Below the pieces are notes generated by a model. It was given only the letters and a program-made list of their open reading frames with translations, was not told the origin of the DNA and ran no database searches. From Methanobacterium sp. (GTDB lineage Archaea > Methanobacteriota > Methanobacteria > Methanobacteriales > Methanobacteriaceae), in contig JAJFTX010000013.1 of the NCBI GenBank assembly GCA_021372715.1, positions 1 to 46,183 of the forward strand: a stretch of 46,183 nt of DNA, read 5' to 3'. This document shows positions 33,679-42,410 of the stretch, one piece after another (the first letter of the stretch is position 1; every line of letters begins with the position of its first letter). The translations under genes were made by a program, and so were the position numbers.

Positions 33679-34539
33679 TTATAAGATATCTTTCATGATA
33701 TCTGCAATCTCTATAGGCCTACTGGCCACTGTCACACCAGCTTTTTCCAGAGTTTCTATTTTGCTTTCGGCTGTTCCGCTTTCACCTTCTATTATAGCTC
33801 CGGCATGACCCATTCTTTTGCCTGGTGGTGCGGTTACTCCGGCGATATAGGCTACAACTGGTTTTTGGATATTTTCCTTGATGAATTTCGCTGCTTTTTC
33901 CTCAGCGTTACCTCCTATCTCTCCAATCATAACCATGGATTTGGTTTGGGGGTCATCCTCAAACATCTGAAGAACTTCTCGAAAGTCCATTCCTACCACG
34001 GGATCTCCGCCAATTCCCAGACATGTGCTTTGACCCAATCCGGCACGGGTTATCTGATGGGCTACTTCATAGGTGAGGGTCCCGCTTCGTGATACAATTC
34101 CTACTTTTCCTGATTGGAAGATGTGGGTGGGCATTATGCCCAGTTTACCCACTCCAGGGGTTATGATTCCTGGCGTGTTAGGGCCGATTACTATGGTGTC
34201 TTTTTGACGGGCATACTCCATAATCTGCATGGAATCTTTAACGGGAATGTGTTCGGTTATTATTACTACCAGGTCCAGTTGTGATATGGCTTCGAAGGCC
34301 GCATCTTTGGCGAAAGGTGCGGGCACGAATATAATAGATGCATTGATTTCTAATTCTTTTTTAGCTTCCGATATGGAGTTATAGACACTTATTTCTCCAA
34401 ATTTTTGCCCCCCTTTTCCAGGAGAAGTTCCGGCAACTATTTTGGTATTATAATCCAACATTCCTTGGGTGTGGAAGGTTCCCTGTTTTCCGGTAATTCC
34501 TTGAACCACACATCTTGTATTTTCGTCTAAAATTATCAT
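33679..34539 (-). CDS. sucD: Succinate--CoA ligase, alpha subunit
   Basis: The alpha subunit holds the CoA-binding Rossmann domain and the phosphohistidine. The 286-residue product has VVQGITGKQGTFHTQGML, VGIVSRSGTLTYEVAHQ, and GKRMGHAGAIIEGESGTAES with the phosphorylated His. No beta subunit (sucC) is in the window; in methanogens it is often at a separate place. The enzyme serves the partial reductive citrate route to 2-oxoglutarate. CCGGGG lies before the ATG. Confidence 0.95.
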   Translation of the reverse strand: MIILDENTRCVVQGITGKQGTFHTQGMLDYNTKIVAGTSPGKGGQKFGEISVYNSISEAKKELEINASIIFVPAPFAKDAAFEAISQLDLVVIITEHIPVKDSMQIMEYARQKDTIVIGPNTPGIITPGVGKLGIMPTHIFQSGKVGIVSRSGTLTYEVAHQITRAGLGQSTCLGIGGDPVVGMDFREVLQMFEDDPQTKSMVMIGEIGGNAEEKAAKFIKENIQKPVVAYIAGVTAPPGKRMGHAGAIIEGESGTAESKIETLEKAGVTVASRPIEIADIMKDIL

Positions 34540-34623
34540 TTTTTGACCCCGGTAATTCTTTAAAACTTGGTTTGATTAAAATTATTTTGATTATTTATTG
34601 TTTAAAAATGTATAAAAATTTAT

Positions 34624-35349
34624 TTATCTTAAAATCTGCATTTTCTGTGAGAGTGGAACAGCTAAATCCATTACATTACCGTTCATATAAGCTGAGATGG
34701 ACATTATAACACTACCTGGTATTACATAGGAAGGTGTACCTTTTTTAACTAGATATACGTTTTTGTTACCAAGGGCAGCCCCCATCATAGATCCTGCAAC
34801 TACTCCAATGCTCTCAATATCTTCCACTGTAGCAGCCACCACAGGATCGTCTGTTTTATCTGAAACATAACCTACTCCGGGTATTTTAAGTATACCATCG
34901 GTTATACCACCACCAGTATCAGTAACACCATCCATACCTTGAGCTGCTTGTATTACAGAATTAGCAACCTTCCCTACAAATGATTCTCCCCCATATGTGT
35001 CAAAAGCTACTATTACGGCATCAGGGTATCTATCCTGTCGGATATCTGCTTCAGCGTAAGATATACCTTCTCCCGCCCCTTCAGGGGTAGGTGATATGCC
35101 ACCAACATCTCCAATATCTTCAGCATTCTCCTGTAGAATATCCACTATAGCTTTATTAATCACTTTCAATTCTTCATCAGGAACAAATGCACTTATTACC
35201 AGGTCATCACCGGTTATGTTGGTTAAAGCAGCGGAATATGCTCCAACATTCATTAAATGAGAAATATCGCTTTCTATATTCTTTATTAGACTTGAACTGC
35301 ATGATACATCGTTTTTGGAGATATCTGCACCGATACATGTTAGTTTCAA
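34624..35349 (-). CDS. Conserved methanogen protein, function unknown
   Basis: A 241-residue soluble protein. It starts MKLTCIGADISKNDVSCSSS and contains a glycine/acid-rich middle (ISPTPEGAGEGISYAEADIR, then DTYGGESFVGKVANSV, then DTGGGITDGILKIPGVGY) and a small-residue segment VVAGSMMGAALGNKN. It is rich in invariant-looking loops, suggesting an enzyme, but I do not recognise the family. The TTG start follows AGGTGAT. It is upstream of sucD on the same strand and divergent from aroD. Confidence 0.75.
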   Translation of the reverse strand: MKLTCIGADISKNDVSCSSSLIKNIESDISHLMNVGAYSAALTNITGDDLVISAFVPDEELKVINKAIVDILQENAEDIGDVGGISPTPEGAGEGISYAEADIRQDRYPDAVIVAFDTYGGESFVGKVANSVIQAAQGMDGVTDTGGGITDGILKIPGVGYVSDKTDDPVVAATVEDIESIGVVAGSMMGAALGNKNVYLVKKGTPSYVIPGSVIMSISAYMNGNVMDLAVPLSQKMQILR

Positions 35350-35574
35350 ACTATCACCTTAGATCTAACCATTCATTTATCCCATTACATAGAATATAAT
35401 AACCACATCAATTAATTATCTTATATGTAGGGATTAGATATTCATCTCTATATTTTTAATCTTAATATATTTAGTTAATAAAAAAAACACAATTTACAGA
35501 TTAACAGGATTTATAAAAATTATCAAAATTATTAGATGAATTTTATTTAGTATTTATTTGAATCGGTGGTGTTT

Positions 35575-36243
35575 ATGACTGATAAACCCCTAATATGCGT
35601 TCCAATTTTTAAAGAAGATCTGGATTCTGCTAAAAAAACCGCTGATAAAGCTATGAAGTTGGGAGCAGATATATTAGAGCTGAGAATTGATGCCCTAAAA
35701 AATCCAGATAGTGATAAAATCGGAAGATTTATGGACACATTTAAAGGAAAGATAATAGCTACTAATAGAAAAACAATAGAAGGAGGTTTTTTTAAAGGTT
35801 CTGAAGCTGAAAGAACTAAAATTCTCCGGGAAGTAGCTGAGTTTGCTGAATTTGTAGATATAGAACTTTTAACAGAAAAAAAATATCTTAAAAAAGTTAT
35901 TAAAGCTTCAAAATCAACTATAATATCTTTTCATGATTTTAAAAAGACTCCCCGTGTAACTGAAATTTTAGAAGTGGTTATGCAGGAGAAAGAAATCGGA
36001 GACATGGCCAAATTTGCGGTTATGCCCCACAATATGCAGGATACTCTGATAGTATTCCAAGTTCTCTCGCAGGTTAAGGATACCATCGGAATTTCTATGG
36101 GTGATTTAGGCAGTTACACCAGAGTTATAGCAGCTCTTTTTGGTTCTCCATTGACTTTTGCTTCAATAGATGAGGTATCTGCTCCAGGGCAGCTTGATAT
36201 TGAATCCACCAAACTTTTTTTAGATAAGTTTAAAAAATGGTGA
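35575..36243 (+). CDS. aroD: 3-dehydroquinate dehydratase, type I
   Basis: Third step of the shikimate pathway, through a Schiff-base lysine. The 222-residue product has ADILELRIDAL, IATNRK, IISFHDFKKTP (catalytic His), and MAKFAVMPHN with the Schiff-base Lys. It ends near GSPLTFASIDEVSAPGQLD, all class I features. The ATG at 35575 follows GGTGGTG. The next gene, for a signal peptidase, overlaps the end of this one by a few bases or starts at most a few bases later. Confidence 0.95.
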   Translation: MTDKPLICVPIFKEDLDSAKKTADKAMKLGADILELRIDALKNPDSDKIGRFMDTFKGKIIATNRKTIEGGFFKGSEAERTKILREVAEFAEFVDIELLTEKKYLKKVIKASKSTIISFHDFKKTPRVTEILEVVMQEKEIGDMAKFAVMPHNMQDTLIVFQVLSQVKDTIGISMGDLGSYTRVIAALFGSPLTFASIDEVSAPGQLDIESTKLFLDKFKKW

Positions 36244-36857
36244 TTACGTTGAAATTACGCAACATAATTATCCTGACCTTATTAGCACTTTTAGTAGTGT
36301 CATCAGCAATTTTTACCATTTCTGAGCAATCAAACAATCTGGAAATAACACTAAAAACAAATGGGACAGATATTAATGTTCAGGCATCATCTTTATTGTT
36401 TTTTAACAGAGCACCAGAGTCAATGATAGCAGAAATGCAGGAAATTGCACTATATGATCTACAAAGTGATAATAGTACGGTGGATAGCGTTAAAAATGAT
36501 ATGAAAGTTATTGCCCAGAAGTATAATTATAATGTTACAGTGAAGATTGATTCCCCATTTGGGATTGATAAACTTCCCATGCCTGCCACTGTAAGAGGTA
36601 CTTCCATGGTTCCCACACTTCAGGATGGTCAGTCTATTGTGGTACTTAAAACTAATGAATTTAAAGTAGGTGATTTAGTGGTAGCCCGTCATCCCACCTA
36701 TGGATTGATAGTAAAAAGAATTTCTCAGATAAAAGATGGCCAGGTCTATCTTATGAGCGACAACCGAGAGACTATAGTGACTAGTAGTGGGATCATGAAG
36801 GGATTAGACACTTGGCTTCCTATTGAAAATGTTGTAGGAGTAGTAAAGATCTATTAA
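36237..36857 (+). CDS. Type I signal peptidase (S26) with a Lys-type catalytic pair
   Basis: A 206-residue membrane protein: one N-terminal anchor helix (IIILTLLALLVVSSAIF), an unusual extracytoplasmic insert of about 90 residues, then the peptidase core VRGTSMVPTLQDGQSIVVL with the catalytic Ser and a downstream GLIVKRISQIKDGQVYLMSD. At the general-base position it has Lys (IVKRI), where archaeal enzymes commonly have His (IVHRV). It would remove signal peptides from secreted proteins. The start may be ATG 36237, overlapping aroD by 7 bases, or the TTG at 36249, which has GGTGAT six bases before it. Confidence 0.85.
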   Translation: MVITLKLRNIIILTLLALLVVSSAIFTISEQSNNLEITLKTNGTDINVQASSLLFFNRAPESMIAEMQEIALYDLQSDNSTVDSVKNDMKVIAQKYNYNVTVKIDSPFGIDKLPMPATVRGTSMVPTLQDGQSIVVLKTNEFKVGDLVVARHPTYGLIVKRISQIKDGQVYLMSDNRETIVTSSGIMKGLDTWLPIENVVGVVKIY

Positions 36858-36963
36858 CATCATAGACTAATTTTTTAATAATATTTGGATGTTATAAAAA
36901 CAATTTATTCCTATTTTGAGAATATAAATAAAAAATAGAAAAAAATTTTAATTCAAATTCGTT

Positions 36964-37923
36964 TTATCCCATCTCAGATAGTCTTTTAACCCTTTTCACC
37001 ATATTGGGATGGGTGGAAAGTAATTCCATAATCTGACTGCCGGCACCTATTTTAGTTCTTGTATATTTAAGTTCTTCCAGCTCAGATTGACTTATAGTGC
37101 CGTCCATATCTGAATCGATCTGTTTTAAGTCATTCACGACATTTTCAGTATTGGAAATATCATTGACGAAAAAAGCTTTAACACCTTCCACTTTTTTTAG
37201 TTCATTCTTATCTGAAGTTGCTGTACCATAAACTAGTTTATATAGGGCACTTGCAAGTTCATGTGGCTGGTTTCCCAGACTTACGCTTCCTTGATCAGCA
37301 TAATATTCCCTTACTCGTGAAATGAATAGAACGATCAACTGGGAGAGTAAGTAACCAACTAATGCGGCAATTCCTATGAGTCCGGCATTATCATTTCTAT
37401 TTCCACTGAATAGGGTGCTGATGAAGATATAATAAAATATTAGTGGAACTGCGCTTATCAGGGTCATAACTGCCATGTCATTATGTTTTATATGTGAAAG
37501 TTCATGCCCTAAAACTGCTTTTAACTCATCTTCATCCAGTAGTTTTAGTATACCTCTGGTGACACAAACCCGACCATCACCTTTACTTCTTCCGAAGGCA
37601 AAAGCGTTAGGGATGTTAACTTCAGAAATTCCTACCTTTGGTTTAGGAATACCTGCTTTCATGGCCATATCTTCCACCATTGCATGGAGTTTCGGCGCCT
37701 CTTGTGGTGAAACATACCTCACCCGCATGGACATCTCCACTATCTTGGGTCCCAGTAAATACTGGGCCATTACAATAACTATAGCTAATATAGCATAGAG
37801 GGTAGGGCCACCGAATCCCAGGAAATATCCTACCAGGGTAACGATTACGTAAAGAAGGAAAAATAATAAGGCAATAGCCAAATATAACCTCATGGTTAAT
37901 CTGATGGTTCTAAATTTTTTCAT
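36964..37923 (-). CDS. htpX: HtpX-like membrane metalloprotease with an EF-hand-like loop
   Basis: A 319-residue M48 protease. It has N-terminal membrane helices, the zinc motif AVLGHELSHIKHND (HExxH, residues 140-144), two further helices, and the third ligand Glu in VREYYADQGS (near 206). It has the usual late segment ELLSTHPNMVKRVKRL. In the C-terminal part a 12-residue loop DSDMDGTISQSE (270-281) reads like a canonical calcium EF-hand loop, which is not part of the standard family. The ATG at 37923 follows AGGTGAT. HtpX members degrade misfolded membrane proteins. A calcium-binding role is inferred only. Confidence 0.9.
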   Translation of the reverse strand: MKKFRTIRLTMRLYLAIALLFFLLYVIVTLVGYFLGFGGPTLYAILAIVIVMAQYLLGPKIVEMSMRVRYVSPQEAPKLHAMVEDMAMKAGIPKPKVGISEVNIPNAFAFGRSKGDGRVCVTRGILKLLDEDELKAVLGHELSHIKHNDMAVMTLISAVPLIFYYIFISTLFSGNRNDNAGLIGIAALVGYLLSQLIVLFISRVREYYADQGSVSLGNQPHELASALYKLVYGTATSDKNELKKVEGVKAFFVNDISNTENVVNDLKQIDSDMDGTISQSELEELKYTRTKIGAGSQIMELLSTHPNMVKRVKRLSEMG

Positions 37924-38081
37924 GATTATATCACCTGATTTCACATTTTAATTAGCAAAGAACTATATAAATATTTCTAATAATAAGCAAAAAATATTAA
38001 TATTTCCTCATTAAAATAGCTCTTTTATTAATATTAGAAAAAAGAATCAATTTTCCTTATTCCTTATAATAAGATTTTTAC

Positions 38082-38696
38082 TTAATCTCTTTCTTTATAC
38101 CAGTATTTGTATATCAAATAGACAACCACTATAATTACACCAATTACCACCAAGATATCCATATAACGGAAATACTTTTCAATAATACTCCAATCAGGTC
38201 CTAACATCACCCCTATGTATCCTAAGGCGAAGCACCAGGGGAGTGATCCCAGAAAGGTGTAGATAGTGAATTTTTTAAGGTCCATCTCTGCTATTCCTGC
38301 AGGTAGAGATATAAAAGTTCTAATTATAGGAAGCACTCTGCTGATTAAAACAGCTTCATGACCATATCTTTCAAACCAATCATGAGCCATATCCAGTTTA
38401 TGATGACTGATCAACACATATTTGCCATATTTCTCTAGGAAGGGTCTCCCACCTTTAATACCTATAAAATAGGCAATCCAAGACCCGATCAAATTACCAA
38501 CCGCACCAACTATAGTTATACCAATTAAGCTCATCTTCCCCTCATAGGCAACAAAACCAGCCAGAGTCATTATAACTTCACTAGGAATGGGAATACAGGC
38601 ACTTTCTAGGGTCATTCCTATAAATACACCCCAATAACCTAAATTTTCTATTAGATGGATGGCAAATTCAGTTACAGATTCTACAATTCCTGCCAT
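38082..38696 (-). CDS. DedA-family membrane protein
   Basis: A 204-residue protein with about five membrane helices. It shows the family layout: GYWGVFIGMTLESACIPIPS, then EVIMTLAGFVA, GNLIGSWIAYFIGIKGG, ISRVLPIIRTFISLPAGIAEM and the last helix YIGVMLGPDW. DedA proteins in bacteria move undecaprenyl phosphate across the membrane; in archaea the lipid could be dolichyl phosphate or a similar carrier. The ATG at 38696 is chosen; an upstream TTG at 38717 adds seven residues. It is divergent from the DUF368 gene, another lipid-carrier transporter family. Confidence 0.88.
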   Translation of the reverse strand: MAGIVESVTEFAIHLIENLGYWGVFIGMTLESACIPIPSEVIMTLAGFVAYEGKMSLIGITIVGAVGNLIGSWIAYFIGIKGGRPFLEKYGKYVLISHHKLDMAHDWFERYGHEAVLISRVLPIIRTFISLPAGIAEMDLKKFTIYTFLGSLPWCFALGYIGVMLGPDWSIIEKYFRYMDILVVIGVIIVVVYLIYKYWYKERD

Positions 38697-38818
38697 TTTA
38701 AATAGTCTCAATTTCAATTAATATTAAATAATTGGTTTAGCTAAGTTAGAAAATTAAACTTATTACATCATTTTAATGATTTTTACAGATAAAATCTATT
38801 CAAATTTTAGGTGTTTTA

Positions 38819-39697
38819 ATGAAAAAAATCGAATTTAATATGGAAGTTATCCTGATATTCTTAAGAGGATTATTAATGGGAACTGCCGATGTTATTCCTG
38901 GTGTTTCCGGGGGGACCATGGCATTGATCACCGGTATTTACCAGAGATTAGTTCATGCTATAAGTCAGCTAAATGCCAACTTTTTTATTGCCGCTATAAA
39001 AGGTGATTTTGCAAGATCCAAAAAAGAACTCCTTAAATGGGATCTTGGTCTATTCATACCATTATTATGTGGTATTGGCTTAGCAGTGTTGACTATGTCA
39101 AAGATTATGACTATTATGTTGACTGTTTACACGGCAACCACCTATGCATTTTTCTTTGGTTTAATATTGGCTTCTGCAATATTTGTTTATAATCATGTGG
39201 ATGAATTAAACATAAAAAACATCACTTTTTTAATAATTGGTCTGGTCTTCGCCATAGTATTCGTTGGTTTGAACCCTATACAGGCTAACCATTCTTTACC
39301 AGTTACATTCCTTTCAGGAATGGTGGCTATCTGTGCCATGATACTACCAGGAATTTCAGGTGCGTTTATATTGCTTCTATTAAACCAGTATGAATATATG
39401 TTAGCTGCTTTAAACAATTTAGACTTAGCAGTTATTATAACATTTATAGTGGGGGCATTAATTGGTATATTATCATTTTCACGTCTCCTGGACTACCTAT
39501 TAGCGCATCATAAATCAGTAACTATGGCTTTCCTAGTGGGATTAATGATTGGTACCCTGAGGTTGCCTTACAATAAGATAGTGACTACCATGGGTGATAA
39601 TATTTTAATGGTGATTATAGCTGGGATAATTGGTTTTTTATTAGTCATCATCTTAGAAAAACAATTCGAAAAACATCATCTGCACTGGGGGGCTTAA
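38819..39697 (+). CDS. DUF368-family polyprenyl-phosphate transporter-like protein
   Basis: A 292-residue protein with about eight or nine membrane helices. It opens with FLRGLLMGTADVIPGVSGGT, the DUF368 signature, and has a second matching element AICAMILPGISGAFILLLL, an internal repeat. Members of this family (PopT) act on undecaprenyl phosphate in bacteria. AGGTG lies six bases before the ATG. It runs divergently from the DedA gene, so both candidate lipid-carrier transporters share one intergenic region of about 120 bases. Confidence 0.88.
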   Translation: MKKIEFNMEVILIFLRGLLMGTADVIPGVSGGTMALITGIYQRLVHAISQLNANFFIAAIKGDFARSKKELLKWDLGLFIPLLCGIGLAVLTMSKIMTIMLTVYTATTYAFFFGLILASAIFVYNHVDELNIKNITFLIIGLVFAIVFVGLNPIQANHSLPVTFLSGMVAICAMILPGISGAFILLLLNQYEYMLAALNNLDLAVIITFIVGALIGILSFSRLLDYLLAHHKSVTMAFLVGLMIGTLRLPYNKIVTTMGDNILMVIIAGIIGFLLVIILEKQFEKHHLHWGA

Positions 39698-39769
39698 TAA
39701 ACCTCCTAATTATTAATTAAAAGTAATAATCTCTTTTATCATGTCATCCTGTAATATACTAATATTATT

Positions 39770-40705
39770 CTAATAAAACTTCTTAAAATCCTGTGGATTA
39801 AAACCATAATTTAAAATAAGAGTTCTATCCTCAGAGGATAATGAGTTTTCTTCTGCAGGAGGAATGGGACGTCCTTTTTTAGCCAGTATAATTCCATTTT
39901 TTTTATTAGCAGCAAGGAATTTACCAGCATCTCCATTGATGATTATTTTACCTTTAATCATATCAATAGCAGTGAAATCATCAGTATCACCATTAATGAT
40001 CAGAGTACCGCCATTTAAAAGGGCTCCGCTGTTTTTACCAGCTGATCCATTGATCCTTACCACTCCCTTTCTCATAAGTATACCGGTGCTTAAATCCACA
40101 TTGCCCTTAAATATTATCTCTGCTTCACGGTTTAATCTTGCCCCAACAGTATCTTTCACTGTTTTATCATCTATTATTAATTTATTCCCTATTAATTGGC
40201 CGGAGACGAGTTTATCACCATTCAATCCCTGATGAATAACATCAGTAATGGATCTGAACTTTTTATATCCTTTAACATCTGTTTTAACCTCTACCAAGTT
40301 ACCCATTGGTTCAGATACCTTTCCTTTAACGTATATATTACCCTGGGCCATACTGATTCCCATTCTGGTGTCAACATCGCCATCTACGTAAACATCACCT
40401 ACAGGGATGTCATTACCTTTACCACCAAAATATTTTAGATCTACACCCATACTAGATGAAAGCCTATGTCCTGTATTTCCATTTATACGGATATCTCCAC
40501 CTTTTTTCAGATGTTCCACTACTTCTCCAAAGGTTAAGTCATTATGAGGGATCTTCCAGCTGGGATCAAGCTTATCTCCCTTATGTTGCCAGTGAAAATT
40601 AAAGGTGAAATCACAAAGACAGTCAACAGGTTCAGGAGATTCCACTACCAAAGTCTCTTTTTTTTGACTTTCTTCATCTGATTTTCTGCCGAATAAGTTA
40701 AGCAT
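39770..40705 (-). CDS. FwdC-like (GXGXG beta-helix) protein
   Basis: A 311-residue protein whose middle and end contain repeats of glycine-rich turns: IRINGNTGHRLSSSMGVD, VYVDGDVDTRMGISMAQGNI, VRINGSAGKNSGALLNGGTL and IINGDTDDFTAIDMIKGKII. This right-handed beta-helix is the fold of formylmethanofuran dehydrogenase subunit C and the C-terminal domain of glutamate synthase. The N-terminus has two cysteines (CLCDF) and no repeats. No other fwd genes are nearby, so it may be a stand-alone paralogue, not a catalytic part of the CO2-reducing enzyme. GGAGGT precedes the ATG. Confidence 0.8.
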   Translation of the reverse strand: MLNLFGRKSDEESQKKETLVVESPEPVDCLCDFTFNFHWQHKGDKLDPSWKIPHNDLTFGEVVEHLKKGGDIRINGNTGHRLSSSMGVDLKYFGGKGNDIPVGDVYVDGDVDTRMGISMAQGNIYVKGKVSEPMGNLVEVKTDVKGYKKFRSITDVIHQGLNGDKLVSGQLIGNKLIIDDKTVKDTVGARLNREAEIIFKGNVDLSTGILMRKGVVRINGSAGKNSGALLNGGTLIINGDTDDFTAIDMIKGKIIINGDAGKFLAANKKNGIILAKKGRPIPPAEENSLSSEDRTLILNYGFNPQDFKKFY

Positions 40706-40759
40706 TCGTTACCTCCAGAAGAATTTATGTTGTTTTTAATCATAAATTTTACCATTTTA

Positions 40760-41617
40760 CTAATAATGCACTAAAGTATAATTAACACCGGCATCGGTAA
40801 CGTTGATTACGATATAATGGTGATTGGGAGGATGACCTATCTCTGCTGGTGCCCCCGCACCTCCACTAATTATAAATGGTGTTTTTCCCCAAATACCAGT
40901 GTAATAGTTGTGTATGTGGGAAGCAAATATCATGGTAACATTATTTGAATCGAAAAGTCCTTTAAGAGTATCAGCACCACCCGGTCCATTAACATCCATA
41001 CTATGTTCTTCTTCATCAGCATTAGGATTATATAATGGTGTGTGCATGAATATAAATCTATATTTATAATTCTGGCTCTGATTTAACTGTTCTTTCAGCC
41101 ATTTCATTTGTGTATCATTTAGAGATTCCCCATTGGCATTGTCAATTATGATGAAATAACTGTTTTTCTCAGTAAAATTATAGTAAGTGGGCGAACCGAA
41201 TAATGATTGGTATATCTGTCCTGATGGATCTTTTTGGAGTTCATGGTTTCCTATAACAAATATAACTGGTTTATCAAACCTAACTACTTTACCGGGGATT
41301 AAATAATCGTTTTTAAAATTGTATAATTGAACTGCTTCAGAACTTAAATCTCCACCATTGATATTGAATAAGATATGGGGATAGTTGGTGTTGATATTGA
41401 TGATCATCATTTTGAAATTTCCCTTATCATCTCTTTCATCTCCAGAATAAGTGAAGGTATAATTACTTTCTAAGTGACTGAAAAGAGTTAACTGTTCATG
41501 ATTCCAAGCAGATGATTTTTGAGCAGTATTAGAATTGTATAAGCCTATGAAGACTATAATTAACATTAGAAATAAGATTATAAATATAAAGATTTTATTT
41601 TTCGATGGTTCCATCAT
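40760..41617 (-). CDS. Membrane-anchored calcineurin-like phosphoesterase
   Basis: A 285-residue protein with one N-terminal membrane helix (IFIFIILFLMLIIVFIGLY) and an extracytoplasmic phosphoesterase domain. Visible metal-site motifs are NINGGDLSS, VIGNHELQKD, FIFMHTPLYN and FASHIHNYYTG. The first Asp-x-His metal pair of the fold is not obvious, so the fold is slightly atypical. The substrate cannot be told. ATG 41617 or the next codon is the start. It is divergent from the unknown gene at 41663. Confidence 0.82.
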   Translation of the reverse strand: MMEPSKNKIFIFIILFLMLIIVFIGLYNSNTAQKSSAWNHEQLTLFSHLESNYTFTYSGDERDDKGNFKMMIININTNYPHILFNINGGDLSSEAVQLYNFKNDYLIPGKVVRFDKPVIFVIGNHELQKDPSGQIYQSLFGSPTYYNFTEKNSYFIIIDNANGESLNDTQMKWLKEQLNQSQNYKYRFIFMHTPLYNPNADEEEHSMDVNGPGGADTLKGLFDSNNVTMIFASHIHNYYTGIWGKTPFIISGGAGAPAEIGHPPNHHYIVINVTDAGVNYTLVHY

Positions 41618-41662
41618 TCTAATAATGGATTTTAGACAAATTATATTTATCGCGAAAATGTT

Positions 41663-42334
41663 ATGTTGAGAATGATGAATGAAGAAATTATTAAATTCTT
41701 GGCCTGTATTGGAGTGGATGCTAGATACATAAGCTTATATGATAGATCTATTTTCATCAATAACCTTAGATTTTCCAGGTTTTCCCGCAAGAGAGAGGAA
41801 CAATTTTTAAGAAATTATCCTCAATGGGAGGTGGTAAGGTCTAAAGATTTCCAGAAAATATGCATCAGGGCATCAAGGGTTTTAAGTCAGTCTCTTAAAC
41901 CAGGAGAAAAAATATTTATATTCATTAATGAAGGTTGCGCCGATTTAATTCTTTATTTAATATTAGAATCCTACAAGCGGAAATATGGGATAGAAATAAT
42001 TTATGATGATAAATTGGATTCTTCAATGGAATCTGAAGTGGATTCAATAGCTTTATCACTTACATTGGACCAGGAAGTGATAAATATAATAAATCAGATG
42101 ATTAACGGTCACAAAATCAGATTATCAGAAACAAAAACAAATGAAGGTTTAAAAATCATTTATCCCTTAATTAATATCCCTGATTCCTGGATAAAGATTT
42201 GGGAGAAGAATAATAACTATAAATGTACATTTAAACCCATGGATGGGACTTCTAGGGATTTAATAAGATTTTTAGAACAATATATACCTGATGTTCGGGA
42301 GAATATGTTTAAATCAGCTACAATTTTATCTTAG
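41663..42334 (+). CDS. Conserved hypothetical protein
   Basis: A 223-residue protein with no motif I recognise. It has a basic N-terminal half (RFSRFSRKREEQFLRNYPQW, then SRVLSQSLKPGEKIFIFINE) and an acidic central segment. A cysteine lies in EGCADLILYL. No membrane segment is seen. The start could be ATG 41663, 41672 or 41675. It is convergent with rfcL, whose end lies 76 bases away. Confidence 0.7.
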   Translation: MLRMMNEEIIKFLACIGVDARYISLYDRSIFINNLRFSRFSRKREEQFLRNYPQWEVVRSKDFQKICIRASRVLSQSLKPGEKIFIFINEGCADLILYLILESYKRKYGIEIIYDDKLDSSMESEVDSIALSLTLDQEVINIINQMINGHKIRLSETKTNEGLKIIYPLINIPDSWIKIWEKNNNYKCTFKPMDGTSRDLIRFLEQYIPDVRENMFKSATILS

Positions 42335-42410
42335 AATAATATGAAATGTTTAGGATGAGTCTTTCGTTCGATTAATAGATAGTTTTGTTAAGGAAAAAGA
42401 AAATTATATA

